Shown here: in pieces, positions 63,087 to 64,000 of the stretch
How positions within the stretch are numbered: position 1 is the stretch's first letter
Layout of the letters: each line of letters opens with the position of its first letter
DNA from: Rubricella aquisinus
Lineage (GTDB): Bacteria > Pseudomonadota > Alphaproteobacteria > Rhodobacterales > Rhodobacteraceae
DNA: 64,000 nucleotides
Direction: 5' to 3'
Assembly (NCBI RefSeq): GCF_014199445.1
Contig: NZ_JACIJS010000003.1
Coordinates: 62,001 to 126,000 of the forward strand
The notes under the pieces: model-generated
Database searches by the model: none
What the model was told of the DNA's origin: nothing
What the model saw: only the letters and a program-made list of their open reading frames with translations
Position numbers and translations under genes: made by a program

Positions 63087-64000
63087 ATGACCGATGAGAC
63101 AGCGCTTTTGCAGCAGATCGAAGCGACGGGAGAGGTTCTGGCGCGGGCGCGGAGTGAGGTCGCGCGGCGGATCATCGGGCAGGAGCGGGTCGTTGACCTG
63201 ACGCTCAATGCGATCCTGTCGGGCGGGCATGGCCTGTTGGTCGGTGCGCCGGGTCTGGCCAAGACCCGCTTGGTGGAGACATTGGGCACGGTCCTTGGCC
63301 TTGATGCCAATCGGGTGCAGTTCACGCCCGATCTGATGCCCGCCGATATTCTGGGGGCCGAAGTGCTTGAAGGAGATGCGGGCGGCAGCCGCGCGTTTCG
63401 GTTTATCGAGGGGCCGATTTTCTGCCAGCTTCTGATGGCCGACGAGATAAACCGCGCCGGGCCACGCACCCAATCCGCGCTGTTGCAGGCCATGCAGGAG
63501 CGGCATGTTAATGTCGCGGGCGCGCGGCGCGATCTGCCCGCGCCGTTCCATGTGCTCGCCACTCAGAACCCGATTGAGCAGGAAGGCACCTATCCGCTGC
63601 CAGAGGCGCAACTCGACCGGTTCCTGTTGCAGATTGACGTGGATTACCCCGATCGGGACGCCGAGCGCGCCATCATGCTGGCCACCACCGGATCGGAGGA
63701 CGCCGCAGCCGCGCCGGTGCTGGATGCCGCTGGTCTGATCGCGGCGCAATCGGTCGTGCGGCGGATGCCCGTGGGGGAGCAGGTGCTGGAGGCGATCCTT
63801 GATCTGGTGCGCGCCGCGCGGCCCGGCACGGAAGATGCGGGTGCGGCGGTCAACACCGCTGTCAGTTGGGGTCCGGGGCCGCGTGCGGCGCAGGCGCTGA
63901 TGCTGGCGGTCCGGTCTGCCGCGCTGCTAGACGGGCGGCTTGCCCCGTCGGTTGAGGATGTGGCGCGGCTGGCCCCTGCGGTGCTCAAGCATCGCATGGC
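63087..64000 (+). CDS. MoxR-family AAA+ ATPase (partial, runs off the window)
   Basis: At least 304 residues; the frame is still open at the window edge. Walker A is the MoxR form GAPGLAKTR near 52-60, then FTPDLMPADILG near 80, Walker B LLMADEINRAGPRTQSALLQ near 115, sensor 1 LATQNPIEQEGTYPLPEAQL near 153 and DRFLLQIDVDYP. MoxR ATPases act as chaperones for metal or cofactor loading, usually with DUF58 and von Willebrand factor proteins encoded downstream, here beyond the window. The ATG at 63087 is preceded by AGGGGA. Confidence 0.9.
   Translation, partial: MTDETALLQQIEATGEVLARARSEVARRIIGQERVVDLTLNAILSGGHGLLVGAPGLAKTRLVETLGTVLGLDANRVQFTPDLMPADILGAEVLEGDAGGSRAFRFIEGPIFCQLLMADEINRAGPRTQSALLQAMQERHVNVAGARRDLPAPFHVLATQNPIEQEGTYPLPEAQLDRFLLQIDVDYPDRDAERAIMLATTGSEDAAAAPVLDAAGLIAAQSVVRRMPVGEQVLEAILDLVRAARPGTEDAGAAVNTAVSWGPGPRAAQALMLAVRSAALLDGRLAPSVEDVARLAPAVLKHRM

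Overview
The window is high-GC DNA from an alphaproteobacterium, most probably a Rhodobacterales (Rhodobacteraceae/Roseobacteraceae) chromosome. The clues are the gene content (BMP-type nucleoside transporters, a PutR/PutA pair, TRAP transporters, a DUF1285 gene beside a MoxR ATPase), many ATGA start/stop overlaps, and several copies of a short intergenic hairpin repeat that I associate with this order. I see no rRNA, tRNA, CRISPR array, transposase, integrase or phage gene. The species assignment is inference.

Layout. 1-3129: a WYL-type regulator, then a receiver-Hpt protein overlapping a LuxO/NtrC-like activator. 3324-16980: a nucleoside uptake and breakdown cluster with two BMP binding proteins (separated by a divergent TetR/SDR pair with twin operators), a VOC protein, an ATPase, two permeases, cytidine deaminase, purine nucleoside phosphorylase, deoC, deoA, deoB, adenosine deaminase and upp. 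From 6955 to 16980 these eleven cistrons overlap or abut. An 8-oxoguanine-deaminase-like gene follows. 18407-19047 is an AT-rich stretch with a tiny lipoprotein and gene remnants.

19048-32114: purine-base catabolism and uptake. Guanine deaminase stands alone. A nine-gene minus-strand operon runs 5-hydroxyisourate hydrolase, xdhA, xdhB, xdhC, BMP-type ATPase, permease, a small membrane protein, second permease and binding protein, and ends at a clear terminator. An MFS exporter and a NUDIX gene lie between. Together the two clusters could take nucleosides to bases, pentose phosphate and uric acid.

32235-41370: a sulfotransferase, dnaE, and an ABC exporter/AttH-like group. 41500-48459: a Gfo/Idh/MocA oxidoreductase, a LuxR-type regulator fused to an alpha/beta-hydrolase domain that has lost its catalytic triad, and a GntR-controlled catabolic locus (dehydrogenases, an LsrG-like monooxygenase and an AHL-lactonase-like enzyme).

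48456-54466: a five-gene operon of exported proteins. Four are paralogous lipoproteins with an ankyrin-like N-terminus, a glycine-rich middle and a four-cysteine C-terminus; two neighbours share an almost identical 470-bp block. This is the best candidate for an undescribed system. 54631-58045: a TRAP transporter. 58331-62335: putR and putA. 62423-64000: a DUF1285 gene and a MoxR ATPase that runs off the window.
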